From: Alkalicoccus urumqiensis
Lineage (GTDB): Bacteria > Bacillota > Bacilli > Bacillales > Salisediminibacteriaceae
Assembly: GCF_002993335.1 (NCBI RefSeq)
Contig: NZ_PVNS01000009.1
Coordinates: 62,001 to 126,000 of the forward strand
Length of the DNA: 64,000 nt
Direction: 5' to 3'
The translations under genes were made by a program, and so were the position numbers. The notes beneath the pieces were generated by a model that saw only the letters and a list, made by a program, of their open reading frames with translations, made no database searches and was not told the DNA's origin. Of this stretch, positions 46,288 to 56,325 are shown piece after piece (positions within the stretch are counted from its first letter, which is position 1; every line of letters begins with the position of its first letter).

Positions 46288-47634
46288 TTACATAAACGGA
46301 AGCTTCATGCCGCCGCCTTTCTTTTTGCCTTTCTGCATCCCGCTCATCTGTTTCATCATTTTTTTCATATCTTCAAACTGTTTAATCAGCCGGTTGACTT
46401 CCTGAATATTGCGGCCTGACCCTTTGGCAATCCGGCGTTTGCGGCTCGCGTTGAGAAGAGACGGGTCATCCCGTTCTGCTTTCGTCATCGAGCGAACGAT
46501 CGCCTCAATGTGGGCAATCTGCTTATCATCGACCTGCAGATTTTTCATCCCCTTCATTTTGTTGGCGCCCGGCATCATTTTCAGCACTTCATCGAGCGGC
46601 CCCATGCTTTTCACCTGCGAGAGCTGTTCGAGGAAATCGTCAAATGTCAGTTCATTCGTCCGCATTTTCCGTTCCAGTTCTTTCGCTTTTTCCTCATCGA
46701 CAGAGGACTGCGCTTTTTCGATCAGCGTCAGCATATCTCCCATACCTAAAATACGGGAGGCCATGCGCTCCGGATGGAACGGCTCAAGTGCATCCGTTTT
46801 CTCTCCCATACCGGCAAATTTGATCGGCTGGCCTGTGACCGCTTTGACGGAAATAGCCGCACCACCGCGTGTATCCCCGTCAAGCTTCGTCATGACGATA
46901 CCCGTAATACCGAGGCGCTCGTGGAACGTTTCAGCGACATTAACAGCATCCTGTCCGGTCATGGCATCCACAACGAGAAGGACTTCATCCGGATTTACCG
47001 CTGCTTTAATCTGATCCAGTTCATCCATCAGATTATCATCGACATGCAGTCGGCCCGCCGTATCCACAATGACATAGTCATGATTGTCTTCTTTCGCCTG
47101 CTCCACCGCTTTTGTCGCAATTTCTACAGGATTTACTTGATTACCCATGGAGAAAACAGGCATATCGAGCTGCTTTCCGAGTGTTTCAAGCTGATCGATT
47201 GCTGCAGGACGGTAAATGTCTGCAGCCGCCATCAGCGGTTTGCGGTTATGCTTCTTCCGGAGATGCAGTGCCAGTTTTCCGGTAGTTGTCGTTTTACCTG
47301 CACCCTGAAGCCCCACCATCATAACGACAGTCGGCGGCCTTGACGCCGTGTTTATTTTTACCTGTTCGCCGCCCATCAGTTTCGTCAGTTCTTCATTGAC
47401 GACTTTGATGACCTGCTGGCCGGGTGTCAGACTTTCCATTACTTCCTGCCCGACTGCGCGTTCACGTACATCTTTAACAAACTGCTTTACTACTTTGAAG
47501 TTGACGTCCGCTTCAAGAAGAGCCAGACGTACTTCCCGCATCATGTCTTTTACGTCGTCCTCGTTGACCTTTCCACGGCCTTTCATGCGGTCCATCGTGC
47601 CCTGCAGGCGTTCTGCTAAACTTTCAAATGCCAT
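46288..47634 (-). CDS. ffh: Signal recognition particle protein Ffh
   Basis: The 448-aa protein has the N domain, G domain (VGLQGAGKTTTTGKLALHLR; DTAGRLHVDDNLMDELD; TKLDGDTRGGAAIS) and the Met-rich M domain with a C-terminal KKMMKQMSGMQKGKKKGGGM. It binds signal sequences and 4.5S/6S-like RNA and targets them to FtsY. It follows ylxM by ten bases and its receptor ftsY lies one gene upstream. Confidence 0.98.
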   Translation of the reverse strand: MAFESLAERLQGTMDRMKGRGKVNEDDVKDMMREVRLALLEADVNFKVVKQFVKDVRERAVGQEVMESLTPGQQVIKVVNEELTKLMGGEQVKINTASRPPTVVMMVGLQGAGKTTTTGKLALHLRKKHNRKPLMAAADIYRPAAIDQLETLGKQLDMPVFSMGNQVNPVEIATKAVEQAKEDNHDYVIVDTAGRLHVDDNLMDELDQIKAAVNPDEVLLVVDAMTGQDAVNVAETFHERLGITGIVMTKLDGDTRGGAAISVKAVTGQPIKFAGMGEKTDALEPFHPERMASRILGMGDMLTLIEKAQSSVDEEKAKELERKMRTNELTFDDFLEQLSQVKSMGPLDEVLKMMPGANKMKGMKNLQVDDKQIAHIEAIVRSMTKAERDDPSLLNASRKRRIAKGSGRNIQEVNRLIKQFEDMKKMMKQMSGMQKGKKKGGGMKLPFM

Positions 47635-47644
47635 GGTACGCCTC

Positions 47645-47971
47645 CTATTCTAGTGCCTCAAGCTCTTTAATAATGACATCGAGATCGGGCACACTTCGTT
47701 CGGATAACAATTTTTTTAACTGTGCAATCTGGTTTCTACGGCCTTCATATTTTTCCAGAAGCCCTAATTTTTTCTCATATTCCTCAAGCATAAGTTCCGT
47801 ACGGCGGATATTATCATATACCGCCTGACGGCTGACGTCAAAGTATTCTGCTATTTCGCCGAGCGACCAGTCATCCAGGTAATACATGGACATATACTGA
47901 TTCTGCTTTTCCGTCAGCAGCGCGTGATAAAAATCGTATAAATAATTCATCCGGATCGTTTTTTCTATCAT
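47645..47971 (-). CDS. ylxM: SRP-associated helix-turn-helix protein YlxM
   Basis: The 108-aa protein has a sigma-70 region 4-like helix-turn-helix: [20 protein letters not shown] then [20 protein letters not shown]. The YlxM family lies next to ffh in most Bacillota and modulates SRP GTPase activity in streptococci. It lies between ftsY and ffh. No other domain is present. Length fits (110 aa in B. subtilis). Confidence 0.94.
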   Translation of the reverse strand: MIEKTIRMNYLYDFYHALLTEKQNQYMSMYYLDDWSLGEIAEYFDVSRQAVYDNIRRTELMLEEYEKKLGLLEKYEGRRNQIAQLKKLLSERSVPDLDVIIKELEALE

Positions 47972-48012
47972 TGGCTGATCCTTTCTGGTTGCAGGGTTTT
48001 TGGAGAAGGGGT

Positions 48013-48999
48013 CTACTCTGCTTCCTCGATCACATCGGCAAAGAGTCCATGGACATATTGATCCGGATCAAATTTCTGCAGATCATCCAGTCCCTCACCT
48101 AGACCGACATACTTCACCGGTATATCAAGGTCGTTCCGGATTGCCATAACAATGCCGCCTTTTGCCGTGCCATCCAGTTTTGTCAGGATAATGCCGGTTA
48201 CGTCGGTGGCTTCTCCGAACGTCTTCGCCTGGGAAAGAGCGTTCTGTCCGGTCGTTGCATCGAGCACCAGCAATACTTCGTGCGGTGCAGACGGAATCTC
48301 TCTGGTCAACACCCGCTTCACTTTTTCAAGCTCATTCATCAGGTTCACTTTGTTCTGCAGCCGGCCTGCTGTGTCACAAAGCAGGACATCCGCGCCTTTT
48401 GATTTTGCAGACTGCACAGCGTCATACATGACGGCTGCCGGATCGGAGCCGGCCTGCTGCTTAATGACGTCCACACCGCTCCGCTTTCCCCATTCCTCGA
48501 GCTGTTCAATCGCACCGGCACGGAAGGTGTCGCCTGCAGCAAGCATGACTTTCTTTCCTTCGGCTTTCAGCTGATGGGCCATTTTACCGATCGTTGTCGT
48601 TTTTCCAACACCATTGACACCAACGAATAAGAAAACGGTAAGCTCTCCATCCGGCTGCATGTTCAAACTGGTTTCTTCTTCTGATTTTATCAGAAGTTGT
48701 GCCAGTTTTTCAGAAATAAGCGGCTGAAGATCTTTCGGTTTTTTAATATTCTGCCGGAGAGCCTCTTCGCGCAGTTCATCTGTCAGCTCCATCACCGTGT
48801 TGACGCCGACATCCGCTGCGATCAGTACGTCCTCGAGCTCTTCAAAAAACTCTTCATCCACCGTCCGGTATTCCATCATCAGTTCATTCATCGCACCGAC
48901 GAAAGACTCCCTCGTTTTTGTTAAACCGCCGCGGAATTTTTCTGTGACAGAGTCCGTCTGCGTTGATAATTTATCTTTCAGCTTCTTAAAAAAACTCAT
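48013..48999 (-). CDS. ftsY: Signal recognition particle receptor FtsY
   Basis: The 328-aa protein has the N domain (about residues 20-100) and G domain with [56 protein letters not shown] and [11 protein letters not shown]. The acidic A domain of proteobacteria is absent, as is usual in Bacillota. It receives SRP-ribosome complexes at the membrane. It follows smc by two bases, so the two are co-translated. Confidence 0.98.
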   Translation of the reverse strand: MSFFKKLKDKLSTQTDSVTEKFRGGLTKTRESFVGAMNELMMEYRTVDEEFFEELEDVLIAADVGVNTVMELTDELREEALRQNIKKPKDLQPLISEKLAQLLIKSEEETSLNMQPDGELTVFLFVGVNGVGKTTTIGKMAHQLKAEGKKVMLAAGDTFRAGAIEQLEEWGKRSGVDVIKQQAGSDPAAVMYDAVQSAKSKGADVLLCDTAGRLQNKVNLMNELEKVKRVLTREIPSAPHEVLLVLDATTGQNALSQAKTFGEATDVTGIILTKLDGTAKGGIVMAIRNDLDIPVKYVGLGEGLDDLQKFDPDQYVHGLFADVIEEAE

Positions 49000-49001
49000 G
49001 G

Positions 49002-52000
49002 TTACATGCTTCCCCTTTCTGCTCCTGCTTCTACTAATTCATCGGTTTCCTCCAGCCTTACGGATACGAGACTCGACACTCCGGAATCCTGCATCGTCAC
49101 ACCGTACAGCGCGTCCGCCTGCTCCATCGTTCCTTTGCGGTGGGTAACGACGATAAACTGCGTATCCCTGCTGAATTCCTTGACGTACGAGGCAAATCTC
49201 GTAACGTTGGCTTCATCCAGCGCCGCTTCTACTTCATCCAGAACGCAGAACGGAACCGGTTTAACACGGAGTATGGCAAAGAGAAGCGCGATGGCTGTTA
49301 ACGAACGTTCGCCTCCGGACAACAAATTTAAGTGCTGTAGTTTTTTTCCGGGCGGCTGTGCCTGAATCTCCACACCTGACGTGAGCAGGCTGTCCGGCTC
49401 TGTCAGTTCCAGCGAAGCTTTACCGCCGCCGAAAAGTTCTTTAAACACTTCGGAGAACTCCCGCTTAATATCTTCAAAAGTCGTTTTAAACCTTGTCGTC
49501 ATCTCATCATCCATCTCAGAAATGACATTCAAGAGTGTCTCTCTTGCTTCATCGAGATCCTGCTTCTGGGAAGAAAGAAAATCAAATCGTTCTTTCACCC
49601 GCGCATATTCCTCAATGGCCCCCAGGTTGACAGGGCCAAGCTCATCCATACTCATCCGCAGCAGCTTCACCTGCTCACGGGCTTCTGACAGCTCCATTGT
49701 AAGAGGTGCTGCGGCTCTGGCTGCCTCGTAGCTTAGTTCATATTCTTCCCGCAGTTTTGTCAGGCGCTGTTCCATTTCCCCGTCCAGACGGCTCATCTCC
49801 AGCTCCTGTGTGTGCCGCTGCTCCTGCAGCCAGGTGCTGCGGCCGTAACATGTTTCCAGCTTCACACGGCCATTTTCCAGCCCGCTGCGAAGATCAGCCC
49901 TTATACCGCGTATCTCTTTTAACGAACGCTCGAGCTCTTCTCTTTTCTTTTTCTTTTTCTCCAGATCTTCATCCAGCCGGCCGGCACCCGCTGTCTGATC
50001 CGACAGCTCTGCTTCCAGGAGACTGTTTGCTTCATCTTTTTCGATAATCGTCCGCCCGAGAGAAGCCGCTTCTTCTTTCATCTTGCGGAGCGTTTCTTCT
50101 GCATGGACTGTCTGTTCTTTTTTCGAAGCCAGGGCCACCTGGAGATCTGTCGTCTCCTGCTGCAGACGTTGGATCGTTTCCGTGCTTTTCTCTTTGTCCA
50201 CGGCTGCATCTTTCATTTTTCTGTCCAGTTCCTCCAGCTCTTTATCCAGCCCGCTGCACGTTTCCTTTAATGCTTCAACCCGGTCTTTCCCCTCTTCACG
50301 GTAAGGGCCGGTTAATTCGAGCTCCGCTTCATCAAGCTTTTCCTGAAGCGTGCGTCGTTTCATGCGCGCCTGCTCTTCGAGGTGTCTCGCTTCTATTTCC
50401 TGCTGCCTCGCTTCTTCCCCCTGCATTTCCAGTTCTTTTAATTCCCGCTGGGCAGTTTCTGTCTGCTGCTGCTCCAGTTTCATTTTCTGCTGGAGTTTAT
50501 CAAGCTCTGCTTCGAGGCGGCTGCACTCCTCTGCGGCTTTTTCAATATCTTCCCCGCGTCCGAGTATCGCACTCTGCTTTTTCTGGACGCTTCCACCGGT
50601 CATTGCACCTCCCGGATTCATCACATCACCTTCCAGCGTAACGACCCGGAACTTCCGTCCGGTTGCTTTGGAAACTGCTCTTGCAGCGTCAAGATCCTTC
50701 GTGATGAGAACATTTCCGAGCAGATGGTTTTTTACCGTGATGTACATATCTTCAGCGTGGACCAGCTGTGAACCTGTTCCGCAGTAGCCATCAACCTGTT
50801 CAGCCTGCGCGGCCGTATTGGACGAAATTTCTCTGGAACGGATCGTATCGAGCGGTAGAAACGTCGCCCGCCCAAGACGTCGCTGCCGCAGCAGCGTAAT
50901 CGCCTGCTGCGCCGTTTTTTCCGTATCTGCAATTATGTGCTGCTGCGCTGCGCCGAGCGCTGTCTCTACTGCCAGCCGGTACGCTTTCGGCACTGTAAAA
51001 AGTTCTGCAGCGGCCCCGTGGATACCGGCGAAGGAACCGCGTTCTTTTAAAACACTTTTCACCCCTTGAAAATAACCGGCATAGTCCTGCTGCAGTTGTT
51101 CCAGCGCTTCTTTATCCGCTTTTTTCTGCGACAGCCGGCGGAGGCCCTCATAGTACATCTGCTCTTTTTCTGAGCGGGCGCTTTCCAATTTTTCGAGACT
51201 TTTCCGCGTATTCTGCCACGTTGTTACAAGAGATGCGGTTTCTTTCTCTCTCCGGCTCCGGAGCTCTGACAGCTCCGCTTCTATATCCTTCTGCTCCTGA
51301 ATCTCTTCAATGAGATCCCCGTTCTGTGCTTCCCAGCGTTCGCGCCGTTTATTCTCTCTATCCAGGCGCTCCTCTTCATAACGAAGCTCATTCCCGGCAG
51401 CAGCCCGCTCATTGCGTTTATCAAAATACTGGGATTTTAACGATTCCAGGTCTTCCGTGCCTGACGCAGATACTGCCTTCAGCTGAGCGGACGTTGCTTG
51501 AAAGGCCTCTTCTGCTTCACGGAGATCAGCCTGAAGGCGCTCGTGTTTTTTCTGCTGTTCTTCCACCTCTTCGTCCAGTTCTTTTTTCTTCAAATGAAGC
51601 TGCTCAAGCTCCCGGCGGTACTGTGTTCTATTTTCTGCATAGTGCCGCCGGCGCTCATCATGGAGCTTCATGCGGCTTTCCTGCTGTTCAACCTCTCTGT
51701 TTGCGGTAATGAGTTCTTCCTGAACGTTTTCATGTTCCGTCTCTTTTTCTTCAAGCTGGCTGCGCAGAGAGGCCTGTGCGCCTTCGAGCTCTTTGATGTG
51801 ACGTTTCAGCGCAGTTTCCTCAGCTGAAAGTTCCTCAAGCTTTTCAGAACAGCGCGTCCAATTTTTATGGAGCTCTTCAATGTCTGCTGCAAGTACGGCC
51901 GTTTCAATGTCTTTAAGCTCTGCTTTCTGCGCGAGAAATTCCTCCGCAGCCGATGCCTGTTCTTTCAATGGCTCGACCTGCTGTGACAATTCGTGAAGAA

Positions 52001-52580
52001 TATCTTTGACTCTGCTCAGGTTTTCTTCTGTATCCGTTAATTTTTTTTCTGACTGCAGCTTCCGCTGCTGGTATTTTCTTACACCTGCAGCTTCTTCAAT
52101 CACCGCCCGCCGCTCTTCGGCACGGGTGCTGAGTATTTCTTCCACCCTGCCCTGACCGATGATGGAAAACGACTCTCTGCCGATGCCGGAATCCATAAAC
52201 AGCTCTATGATGTCTTTCAAGCGGCATGGGTGATTGTTTATCAAGTAATCACTTTCACCACTTCTGAACACCCGCCGCGTAACTGCCACCTCTGTATAAT
52301 CAATTGGAAGTTTCTTCTCTTCATTATTTAAAACAAGCGTGATTTCAGCCATCTGAACCGGTCTCCGGTCCTCGCTTCCGGCAAAAATAACATCTTCCAT
52401 TTTCGTCCCTCTCAGGCTTTTGGCAGATTTTTCGCCAAGCACCCATTTTACCGCATCGGAAATATTACTCTTTCCACTGCCGTTTGGACCGACCACTGCT
52501 GTAACACCGGACTCAAACTCCACCTGTACCCGGTCAGCAAATGATTTAAATCCAGAGAGTTCCAGTCGTTTCAGGAACAT
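49002..52580 (-). CDS. smc: Chromosome partition protein Smc
   Basis: With ATG at 52580 the product is 1192 aa, starting MFLKRLELSGFKSFADRVQV. It has Walker A (VVGPNGSGKSNISDAV), two long coiled coils (about 170-500 and 670-1020), the hinge with GDVMNPGGAMTGGSVQKK, the ABC signature LLSGGERSLTAIALLFAILR and Walker B with FCVLDEVEAALDEAN. It loads at ParB sites with ScpAB. The longer frame adds 13 residues and no ribosome site. Confidence 0.97.
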   Translation of the reverse strand: MFLKRLELSGFKSFADRVQVEFESGVTAVVGPNGSGKSNISDAVKWVLGEKSAKSLRGTKMEDVIFAGSEDRRPVQMAEITLVLNNEEKKLPIDYTEVAVTRRVFRSGESDYLINNHPCRLKDIIELFMDSGIGRESFSIIGQGRVEEILSTRAEERRAVIEEAAGVRKYQQRKLQSEKKLTDTEENLSRVKDILHELSQQVEPLKEQASAAEEFLAQKAELKDIETAVLAADIEELHKNWTRCSEKLEELSAEETALKRHIKELEGAQASLRSQLEEKETEHENVQEELITANREVEQQESRMKLHDERRRHYAENRTQYRRELEQLHLKKKELDEEVEEQQKKHERLQADLREAEEAFQATSAQLKAVSASGTEDLESLKSQYFDKRNERAAAGNELRYEEERLDRENKRRERWEAQNGDLIEEIQEQKDIEAELSELRSRREKETASLVTTWQNTRKSLEKLESARSEKEQMYYEGLRRLSQKKADKEALEQLQQDYAGYFQGVKSVLKERGSFAGIHGAAAELFTVPKAYRLAVETALGAAQQHIIADTEKTAQQAITLLRQRRLGRATFLPLDTIRSREISSNTAAQAEQVDGYCGTGSQLVHAEDMYITVKNHLLGNVLITKDLDAARAVSKATGRKFRVVTLEGDVMNPGGAMTGGSVQKKQSAILGRGEDIEKAAEECSRLEAELDKLQQKMKLEQQQTETAQRELKELEMQGEEARQQEIEARHLEEQARMKRRTLQEKLDEAELELTGPYREEGKDRVEALKETCSGLDKELEELDRKMKDAAVDKEKSTETIQRLQQETTDLQVALASKKEQTVHAEETLRKMKEEAASLGRTIIEKDEANSLLEAELSDQTAGAGRLDEDLEKKKKKREELERSLKEIRGIRADLRSGLENGRVKLETCYGRSTWLQEQRHTQELEMSRLDGEMEQRLTKLREEYELSYEAARAAAPLTMELSEAREQVKLLRMSMDELGPVNLGAIEEYARVKERFDFLSSQKQDLDEARETLLNVISEMDDEMTTRFKTTFEDIKREFSEVFKELFGGGKASLELTEPDSLLTSGVEIQAQPPGKKLQHLNLLSGGERSLTAIALLFAILRVKPVPFCVLDEVEAALDEANVTRFASYVKEFSRDTQFIVVTHRKGTMEQADALYGVTMQDSGVSSLVSVRLEETDELVEAGAERGSM

Positions 52581-52626
52581 TCTCTCCACCTCAATTCTCT
52601 TCTCGTCCGTCGTTTTCAACTAAGCT

Positions 52627-52632
52627 ATTTTA
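52627..52632 (-). promoter_or_regulatory. Possible extended -10 promoter for smc
   Basis: On the minus strand TAAAAT (52627-52632) is preceded by TGG, an extended -10 element. No good -35 was seen 17 bases upstream. It could drive smc-ftsY apart from rnc, which a terminator isolates. Confidence 0.4.
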
Positions 52633-52739
52633 CCATACATTCCCGGACTCCCGCACCCGCCTTTGCGTTCAATTCCACTGGGCGCAGAAGGATTTGCATG
52701 TTAAACTGAAGATAGAAATGAAAAGGAGGTTTCCTGAAC

Positions 52740-52964
52740 ATGGATACTGCGGAAAAAAAAGCCGAAATGGCACAGATGATTGAAGATATTAAAACGAAGC
52801 TGCAGATCGTAAACGGCGGCGCGATGAAAGCTGAATTTTACGGTGCAGACAAATACGAAGACATACAGGCGATCCACGCCCACGTGATGTCCAAGCCGAA
52901 TTTCAGCGTAAATGAAATGGACGCTATCGTTTCTGAACTTGGCTCTATGCGCAACGAAGTGTAA
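52740..52964 (+). CDS. DUF1128/YfkK (UPF0435)-family protein
   Basis: The 74-aa protein begins with MDTAEKKAEMAQMIEDIKTK, contains LQIVNGGAMKAEFY and ends with MSKPNFSVNEMDAIVSELGS, the pattern of the DUF1128 family (YfkK in B. subtilis), whose function is unknown. It is one of only two plus-strand genes here. An AAAGGAGG lies nine bases before the ATG. It lies 45 bases before the kapB-like gene, probably in one short transcript. No strong promoter was seen upstream. Confidence 0.82.
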   Translation: MDTAEKKAEMAQMIEDIKTKLQIVNGGAMKAEFYGADKYEDIQAIHAHVMSKPNFSVNEMDAIVSELGSMRNEV

Positions 52965-53009
52965 CATCTTTTTACAGGACGAACAGCTGAACTGCCAGGA
53001 GGTTTTTAC

Positions 53010-53381
53010 ATGGGTGATATCGTAACGTGCACGTATAAAACCGGCTCTTATTACGGCGAGCTGCTTGAAACGAATGATTCCAGAGGAACCGGAGTCGTGA
53101 AAATACTTGCTGTGAAAAGACACCCGCGGCAGGGAGACCTTCACAATCCGAATCAGACGGACGTTCCTTTTTTTCATGAACGTCCGGCTCTCAGCTATCA
53201 GGAAAAAGCCAACATCCCTCTGAACCAGATCAAAATATATACCGGCACCGTTCCAGATTACACTGCTTCTCTTCAGGAGGCGGCAGATGAATACGAGCGC
53301 CGGCTGGAAGAAGGGGAAAGCAGCTTTGATCAGCAGAGTCTCGAAACACTCCGCTCTGTCCGGCGGGGCTACCCTGGCTGA
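53010..53381 (+). CDS. kapB: KapB-like kinase-associated protein
   Basis: The 123-aa protein matches KapB in IVTCTYKTGSYYGELLETND, VKILAVKRHPRQGDLHNPNQ, TDVPFFHERPALSYQEKANI and the acidic helical end. KapB in B. subtilis is encoded beside kinB and supports KinB signalling in sporulation. No lipobox or signal peptide is visible here, so it would be cytoplasmic. No kinase gene lies nearby. AGGAGG precedes the ATG, and a two-way terminator follows. Confidence 0.82.
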   Translation: MGDIVTCTYKTGSYYGELLETNDSRGTGVVKILAVKRHPRQGDLHNPNQTDVPFFHERPALSYQEKANIPLNQIKIYTGTVPDYTASLQEAADEYERRLEEGESSFDQQSLETLRSVRRGYPG

Positions 53382-53441
53382 GCGCCCGGGTCTGATCAAA
53401 ATCCGGAAGTGCCAACTGCTTGAAAAAGGATTTATAAAGAC

Positions 53442-53490
53442 AAAAAGCGTGATCGATCAGCAGCCAGGAGGCTCATCGATCACGCTTTTT
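53442..53490. terminator. Two-way terminator between kapB and rnc
   Basis: A perfect 16-bp stem (53442-53457 with 53475-53490) has a 17-base loop and ends with A5 on one side and T5 on the other, so it can act in both directions. It ends the plus-strand kapB-like transcript and the minus-strand rnc transcript; its last base is the first base of the rnc stop codon complement. Confidence 0.93.
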
Positions 53491-54263
53491 TATTCGTTGT
53501 CCTCGTCGGTCAGTTTTTCCAATGCTTTCTGGGCTGCCATCTGTTCCGCTTCTTTTTTGGAACGTCCGCTTCCCCGTCCGAGCGGATCTTCATCCAGAAG
53601 AACCTCAGAGACGAATTCCCTCGAGTGGGCAGGCCCTTTTTCCTGTACGATCTGGTACTGCACCTGTCCCTGGTTCTCACGCTGTATAAGTTCCTGAAGC
53701 TGACTTTTAAAGTCCATCATGTGAGAGAAAGCTCCGTCGTGAATTTTCGGGTAAACATAGTTTTCAAGGAAAAGATAAACCGCATCCATTCCGCCGTCCA
53801 GATACAGAGATCCGATAAACGCTTCAAACACATCCGCCAGAAGGGCCGGGCGGTTTCTGCCCCCGGTCATCTCCTCGCCTTTTCCGAGAAGAACATATTC
53901 ACCGAAGCCAAGTTCCTCCGCATTTTTCGCAAGCGACGGTTCACATACGATGGCAGCTCTGAGTTTGGTCATCTCTCCTTCACTCATATGATCGAAGAGC
54001 TTAAATAAATACTGGGAGATGGCCAATTCCAAAACAGCATCGCCTAAAAACTCCAGTCTTTCGTTATCATCATGCGGGCGGATGCGGTGTTCATTAACAT
54101 ACGAAGAGTGCGTGAATGCCTGAATAAACAGCGATTCATCTTCATACGTAACACCAAGCTGATCGAGAAACTGCCGGTATTTCGCTTTCTGCGCTTTGGT
54201 AAGCTGCATTTTCTTCCCTTGACGTTTCATCCCACGCCGGTATATTTTTCGTGACTGCTGCAT
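53490..54263 (-). CDS. rnc: Ribonuclease III
   Basis: With ATG at 54263 (GGAGG five bases before) the product is 257 aa. It has the RNase III signature [20 protein letters not shown] with the catalytic acids, the second acidic site in [18 protein letters not shown] and a C-terminal double-stranded RNA-binding domain ([39 protein letters not shown]). It processes rRNA. Longer in-frame starts lack a ribosome site. It lies after acpP, as usual. Confidence 0.97.
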   Translation of the reverse strand: MQQSRKIYRRGMKRQGKKMQLTKAQKAKYRQFLDQLGVTYEDESLFIQAFTHSSYVNEHRIRPHDDNERLEFLGDAVLELAISQYLFKLFDHMSEGEMTKLRAAIVCEPSLAKNAEELGFGEYVLLGKGEEMTGGRNRPALLADVFEAFIGSLYLDGGMDAVYLFLENYVYPKIHDGAFSHMMDFKSQLQELIQRENQGQVQYQIVQEKGPAHSREFVSEVLLDEDPLGRGSGRSKKEAEQMAAQKALEKLTDEDNE

Positions 54264-54311
54264 AGAAACCTCCAACTTATCGTGTATTTTCGGGTGGTCC
54301 ATAGAGAAGCA

Positions 54312-54337
54312 GGCAGGATCCGCATGAGGATCCTGCC
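54312..54337 (-). other. Hairpin between acpP and rnc
   Basis: GGCAGGATCC (54312-54321) and its complement (54328-54337) form a 10-bp stem with a 6-base loop, 14 bases past the acpP stop. No T run follows, so it is more likely a message-stabilising or RNase processing site than a terminator. Confidence 0.5.
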
Positions 54338-54350
54338 GGCAGAGTTCCTC

Positions 54351-54584
54351 TTATTGATGATTCTCTATGTAGTCGACGACGTCTCCGACCGTTGCGATTT
54401 TCTCCGCATCCTCATCGGAAATTTCGAGATCAAACTCATCTTCAAGCTCCATCACGAGTTCTACTACATCCAGAGAATCTGCTCCCAGATCATCTTTAAA
54501 CGTTGCTTCACGCTTCACCTCGGACTCATCTACACCGAGACGCTCCGAAACGATCTTTGCAATTCTTTCCTGATTTGTTGCCAT
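54351..54584 (-). CDS. acpP: Acyl carrier protein
   Basis: With ATG at 54584 (AGGAGGTG before it) the product is 77 aa. It has the attachment site in [20 protein letters not shown], with Ser at residue 37, and the usual acidic character. It carries growing acyl chains in fatty-acid synthesis and hands them to PlsX. It ends the fapR operon in Bacillus and precedes rnc. Confidence 0.98.
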   Translation of the reverse strand: MATNQERIAKIVSERLGVDESEVKREATFKDDLGADSLDVVELVMELEDEFDLEISDEDAEKIATVGDVVDYIENHQ

Positions 54585-54640
54585 GTCTTTCACCTCCTTT
54601 AGCTATTATAGGATAAACCGCCCTGAAATACCAGACGGGG

Positions 54641-55381
54641 TCATCCCATATACATGCCACCGTCAACATGAAGCGTCTGGCCGGTCATGTAGGCTGATGC
54701 TTCTTCTGTAAGGAAACGGACGACACCAGCGATCTGCTCCGGCTCGCCGAGTCTTCCAAGTGGAATCTGGCCGAGAAGCGCTTCCTGCTGCTCTTCCGTC
54801 AGCTCATCTGTCATCTCTGTCGAAATAAAGCCCGGTGACACCGCATTTACGAGAATGTTCCGGTTGGCAAGTTCTTTAGCCATCGATTTTGTAAGACCAA
54901 GAATTCCGGCTTTACTTGCTACGTAGTTAGCCTGCCCCGGGTTCCCTGCGGAGGCAACGATGGAGGAAATGTTTATAATTCTTCCGCTGCGCTGCTTCAT
55001 CATCGGCCTTGTCACAGCTTTTGAGCAGAGAAATGTTCCCTTTAAATTTGTATCCACGACGGCATCAAAATCTTCTTCTTTCATTCTCATAAGAAGGTTG
55101 TCCTTTGTAATTCCGGCATTATTGACGAGTATATCAATACTGCCGAAGTCATCCTGAATCTGCTTCATCATCTGCTGCACTTGTGTGCCGTCTGATACGT
55201 CGGCCTGATAAACTTCCGCCTTCACACCTAGTTCGCGGCAGTCCGCAGCCGTCTTTTCCGCCTTTTCGGTATTCCCCGCAAAATTTACTGCGATATTCCG
55301 TCCAGATTTTGCAAGTTCCAGGCAGATCGCGCGGCCGATGCCTCTCGATCCTCCTGTAACTACTGCTGTCTGTGTACTCAT
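54641..55381 (-). CDS. fabG: 3-oxoacyl-[ACP] reductase FabG
   Basis: The 246-aa short-chain dehydrogenase has the NADPH motif VTGGSRGIGRAICLELAKSG, the NNAG segment (IDILVNNAGITKDN), the catalytic Ser in RIINISSIVASAGN and YxxxK in ANYVASKAGILGLTKSMAKE. It does the first reduction of each elongation cycle. Its ATG overlaps the fabD stop. Length equals B. subtilis FabG (246 aa). Confidence 0.97.
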   Translation of the reverse strand: MSTQTAVVTGGSRGIGRAICLELAKSGRNIAVNFAGNTEKAEKTAADCRELGVKAEVYQADVSDGTQVQQMMKQIQDDFGSIDILVNNAGITKDNLLMRMKEEDFDAVVDTNLKGTFLCSKAVTRPMMKQRSGRIINISSIVASAGNPGQANYVASKAGILGLTKSMAKELANRNILVNAVSPGFISTEMTDELTEEQQEALLGQIPLGRLGEPEQIAGVVRFLTEEASAYMTGQTLHVDGGMYMG

Positions 55382-56325
55382 TCTGTATCCTCCCCCCAGG
55401 CAGCTTTTGCTTTATCCGCAGTTTCTGTGTCAAAAACCGGGAGCGTTTCCGCCCGTCTGTCTATTTTTTTAACAAGTCCGCTAAGCACTTTACCCGGTCC
55501 AGCTTCGACAAACCTCGTCACACCTCGCTCCGACAAGTACCGGATCGTATCCTCCCAGAGAACCGGCGAGGCGATCTGGGCTTCGAGCGCACCGGGAATG
55601 TCCTCTTTGGAAACCGGCTGGGCATTTACGTTTGCTATCACGGGAATGCCGGGTTCGCTGATTTCCAGGAACTGAAGCTCCGGTTTCATTTTCTCTGCCG
55701 CAGGTTTCATCAGACTGGAATGAAACGGACCGCTGACCTGCAGCATCATGGCACGGCGTGCCCCTGCTTCTTTAGCCAGTTCCACAGCACGTTCTACGCC
55801 CGCTCTGCTACCGGAAATGACAATCTGGCCCGGACAGTTGTAGTTGGCCGGCTCCACGACGCCCGTTTCCGCAGAAGCCTGTTCTGTCACTTTCTTAAGC
55901 GCATCCCTCTCCAGGCCGAGAACGGCTGCCATCGCTCCTTCTCCGGATGGAACCGCTTCTTCCATAAACTTCCCACGTTTCTGAACCGCCTTCAGCGCTT
56001 CTGCAAACGGTACGGCTCCAGCAGCGGTCAGCGCGCTGTACTCTCCCAGACTGTGACCTGCTGCATAGGAAGGTGTGAGCCCATCCGCCTTCAGCACTTC
56101 CCAGACAGCGGTGCTCACTGTCAGAAGTGCCGGCTGCGTGTTTTCTGTGCGTTTTAATTCCTCTTCATCTCCGTTAAAAATCAATTCCACAAATTCCGGA
56201 CCGAGAACACTTTCTGCAAGACGAAAGACTGCCTCCGCCTCTTTCCGCGAATCGAAAAGGTCTTTTCCCATCCCGATATGCTGCGATCCCTGTCCTGGAA
56301 AAATGACTGCTGTTTTTACCATCAT
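55378..56325 (-). CDS. fabD: Malonyl-CoA-ACP transacylase FabD
   Basis: The 315-aa protein has the malonyltransferase motif AVIFPGQGSQHIGMGKDLFD, the active Ser in AAGHSLGEYSALTAAGAVPF and the His in MLQVSGPFHSSLMKPAAEKM. It charges ACP with malonate. It overlaps plsX and fabG by 1-4 bases. Length agrees with the family (317 aa in B. subtilis). Confidence 0.98.
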   Translation of the reverse strand: MMVKTAVIFPGQGSQHIGMGKDLFDSRKEAEAVFRLAESVLGPEFVELIFNGDEEELKRTENTQPALLTVSTAVWEVLKADGLTPSYAAGHSLGEYSALTAAGAVPFAEALKAVQKRGKFMEEAVPSGEGAMAAVLGLERDALKKVTEQASAETGVVEPANYNCPGQIVISGSRAGVERAVELAKEAGARRAMMLQVSGPFHSSLMKPAAEKMKPELQFLEISEPGIPVIANVNAQPVSKEDIPGALEAQIASPVLWEDTIRYLSERGVTRFVEAGPGKVLSGLVKKIDRRAETLPVFDTETADKAKAAWGEDTE

